Positions 6,772 through 6,965 of a stretch of 6,965 nt of DNA are shown in pieces. The stretch is from an uncultured Collinsella sp. GTDB lineage: Bacteria > Actinomycetota > Coriobacteriia > Coriobacteriales > Coriobacteriaceae. The translations under genes and the position numbers were made by a program. The number at the start of each line of letters is the position of its first letter. The stretch's first letter is position 1. The DNA lies in assembly GCA_902494375.1 (NCBI GenBank), contig CABUTL010000071.1, positions 1 through 6,965 of the forward strand. The letters are read 5' to 3'. The notes under the pieces are model-generated. The model made no database searches, had not been told where the DNA came from, and saw nothing but the letters and a program-made list of their open reading frames with translations.

Positions 6772-6801
6772 ATTGTAGCCCGTTCACAGAAGATGCGACA
6801 A
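6772..6801 (-). promoter_or_regulatory. Candidate promoter P1 for the acpS operon
   Basis: On the minus strand TTGTCG (6796–6801) is followed after 18 bases by TACAAT (6772–6777), a good sigma-70-type -10 box. Transcription would start near 6765, leaving a leader of only about 20–25 bases before the acpS start. This rests on sequence resemblance only. Confidence 0.5.
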
Positions 6802-6807
6802 ACGAGG

Positions 6808-6837
6808 GTTATAAAACACAGCTACTATGTGAGACAA
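6808..6837 (-). promoter_or_regulatory. Candidate promoter P2 for the acpS operon
   Basis: On the minus strand TTGTCT (6832–6837) is followed after 18 bases by TATAAC (6808–6813). It lies exactly 36 bases upstream of candidate P1 and close behind the rRNA terminator, so it could give a second, longer leader. It is weaker evidence than P1 because the final base of the -10 box is C. Confidence 0.35.
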
Positions 6838-6851
6838 AAGCCCGTAAACGC

Positions 6852-6883
6852 AAAAAAGGGGGAGGCCGCGAGGCCTCCCCCTT
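6852..6883 (-). terminator. Intrinsic terminator of the upstream rRNA operon
   Basis: A perfect 10-base-pair stem (6858–6867 with 6872–6881), extendable by two A–T pairs to 12, encloses a four-base loop. On the minus strand it is followed by six T (6857–6852). This is a textbook Rho-independent terminator for transcripts arriving from the right. On the plus strand the hairpin is followed only by a short TT, so it should not be an efficient terminator in that direction. Confidence 0.92.
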
Positions 6884-6897
6884 CTCAGTTCAAGCGT

Positions 6898-6912
6898 ACG
6901 GCTCGGTGCCGT
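6898..6912 (-). other. Small hairpin between the 5S rRNA and its terminator
   Basis: ACGGC (6898–6902) and GCCGT (6908–6912) form a perfect five-base-pair stem with a five-base loop, in the trailer just after the presumed 5S 3' end. It may help to define 5S 3' processing. The stem is short, so chance is possible. Confidence 0.35.
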
Positions 6913-6917
6913 CCACC

Positions 6918-6965
6918 GGTCAGCGGCGCCCTGGCCTCCCACGGGCTGACCCCGCAGTACTCTCG
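6918..6965 (-). rRNA. rrf: 5S ribosomal RNA, 3' end only (5' part beyond window)
   Basis: The minus strand contains GAGAGTACTGCGGGG, then CCCGTGGGAG, then GGGCGCCGCTGACC. This follows the 3' third of actinobacterial 5S rRNA (GATGGTACTGC, GTGGGAGAGTAGGACGCCGCC) in order and spacing. The last segment would pair with the 5' end of the gene, which lies outside the window. The exact 3' end is estimated to about two bases. A strong terminator follows 35 bases later, as expected for the last gene of an rRNA operon. Confidence 0.8.

Noticed and set aside
6852..6883. Hairpin considered as a riboswitch or attenuator of acpS
   Set aside because: The structure is a simple perfect stem followed by T residues on the minus strand, lies upstream of both candidate promoters and follows the 5S rRNA end. 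A terminator of the rRNA operon explains it fully.
1..6965. Search for mobile elements, CRISPR repeats, phage or defence genes
   Set aside because: No transposase or integrase motifs, regularly spaced direct repeats, terminal inverted repeats or tRNA-like structures were seen. The coding content is conserved housekeeping genes.

Overview
The window is one stretch of bacterial chromosome with every recognisable gene on the minus strand, read from right to left. The core order nnr–alr–tsaE–tsaB–rimI–tsaD is the usual actinobacterial arrangement. The moderately high G+C, a TsaB–RimI–TsaD fusion and a uracil-DNA glycosylase between alr and tsaE make a gut coriobacterium (for example Collinsella or a relative) my best guess. 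That placement is inference from gene order and style, not from a database match.

Layout in transcription order. At the right edge (about 6918–6965) is the 3' end of a 5S rRNA gene, followed by a short hairpin and a strong intrinsic terminator (about 6852–6883), so a ribosomal RNA operon ends here. About 100 bases of spacer (6753–6851) hold two promoter-like element pairs. A compact six-gene operon follows: acpS (6203–6742), fused nnrE-nnrD (4586–6202), alr (3438–4583), a family 4 uracil-DNA glycosylase gene (2809–3429), tsaE (2290–2796), and one very long reading frame from 2303 through the left edge that encodes TsaB, RimI and TsaD as a single polypeptide. Junctions are +0, +2, +8, +12 and -14 bases, which implies one transcript and probably translational coupling. 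No gap without a gene exceeds about 165 bases.

The genes are housekeeping functions. They cover activation of acyl carrier protein for fatty acid synthesis (AcpS), repair of damaged NAD(P)H (NnrE/NnrD), D-alanine supply for peptidoglycan (Alr), removal of uracil from DNA (UDG), and the t6A37 modification of tRNAs reading ANN codons (TsaE, TsaB, TsaD) together with N-terminal protein acetylation (RimI). The most notable item is the three-domain fusion: I translated 767 consecutive codons without a stop, with the hallmark motifs of all three proteins in one frame. It ends at the window edge, a few tens of codons short of the expected TsaD C-terminus. Other points of interest are a charged C-terminal tail of about 53 residues on AcpS and an alanine racemase with Ala where the carbamylated active-site Lys normally sits. 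I found no mobile element, CRISPR array, tRNA gene or defence system.
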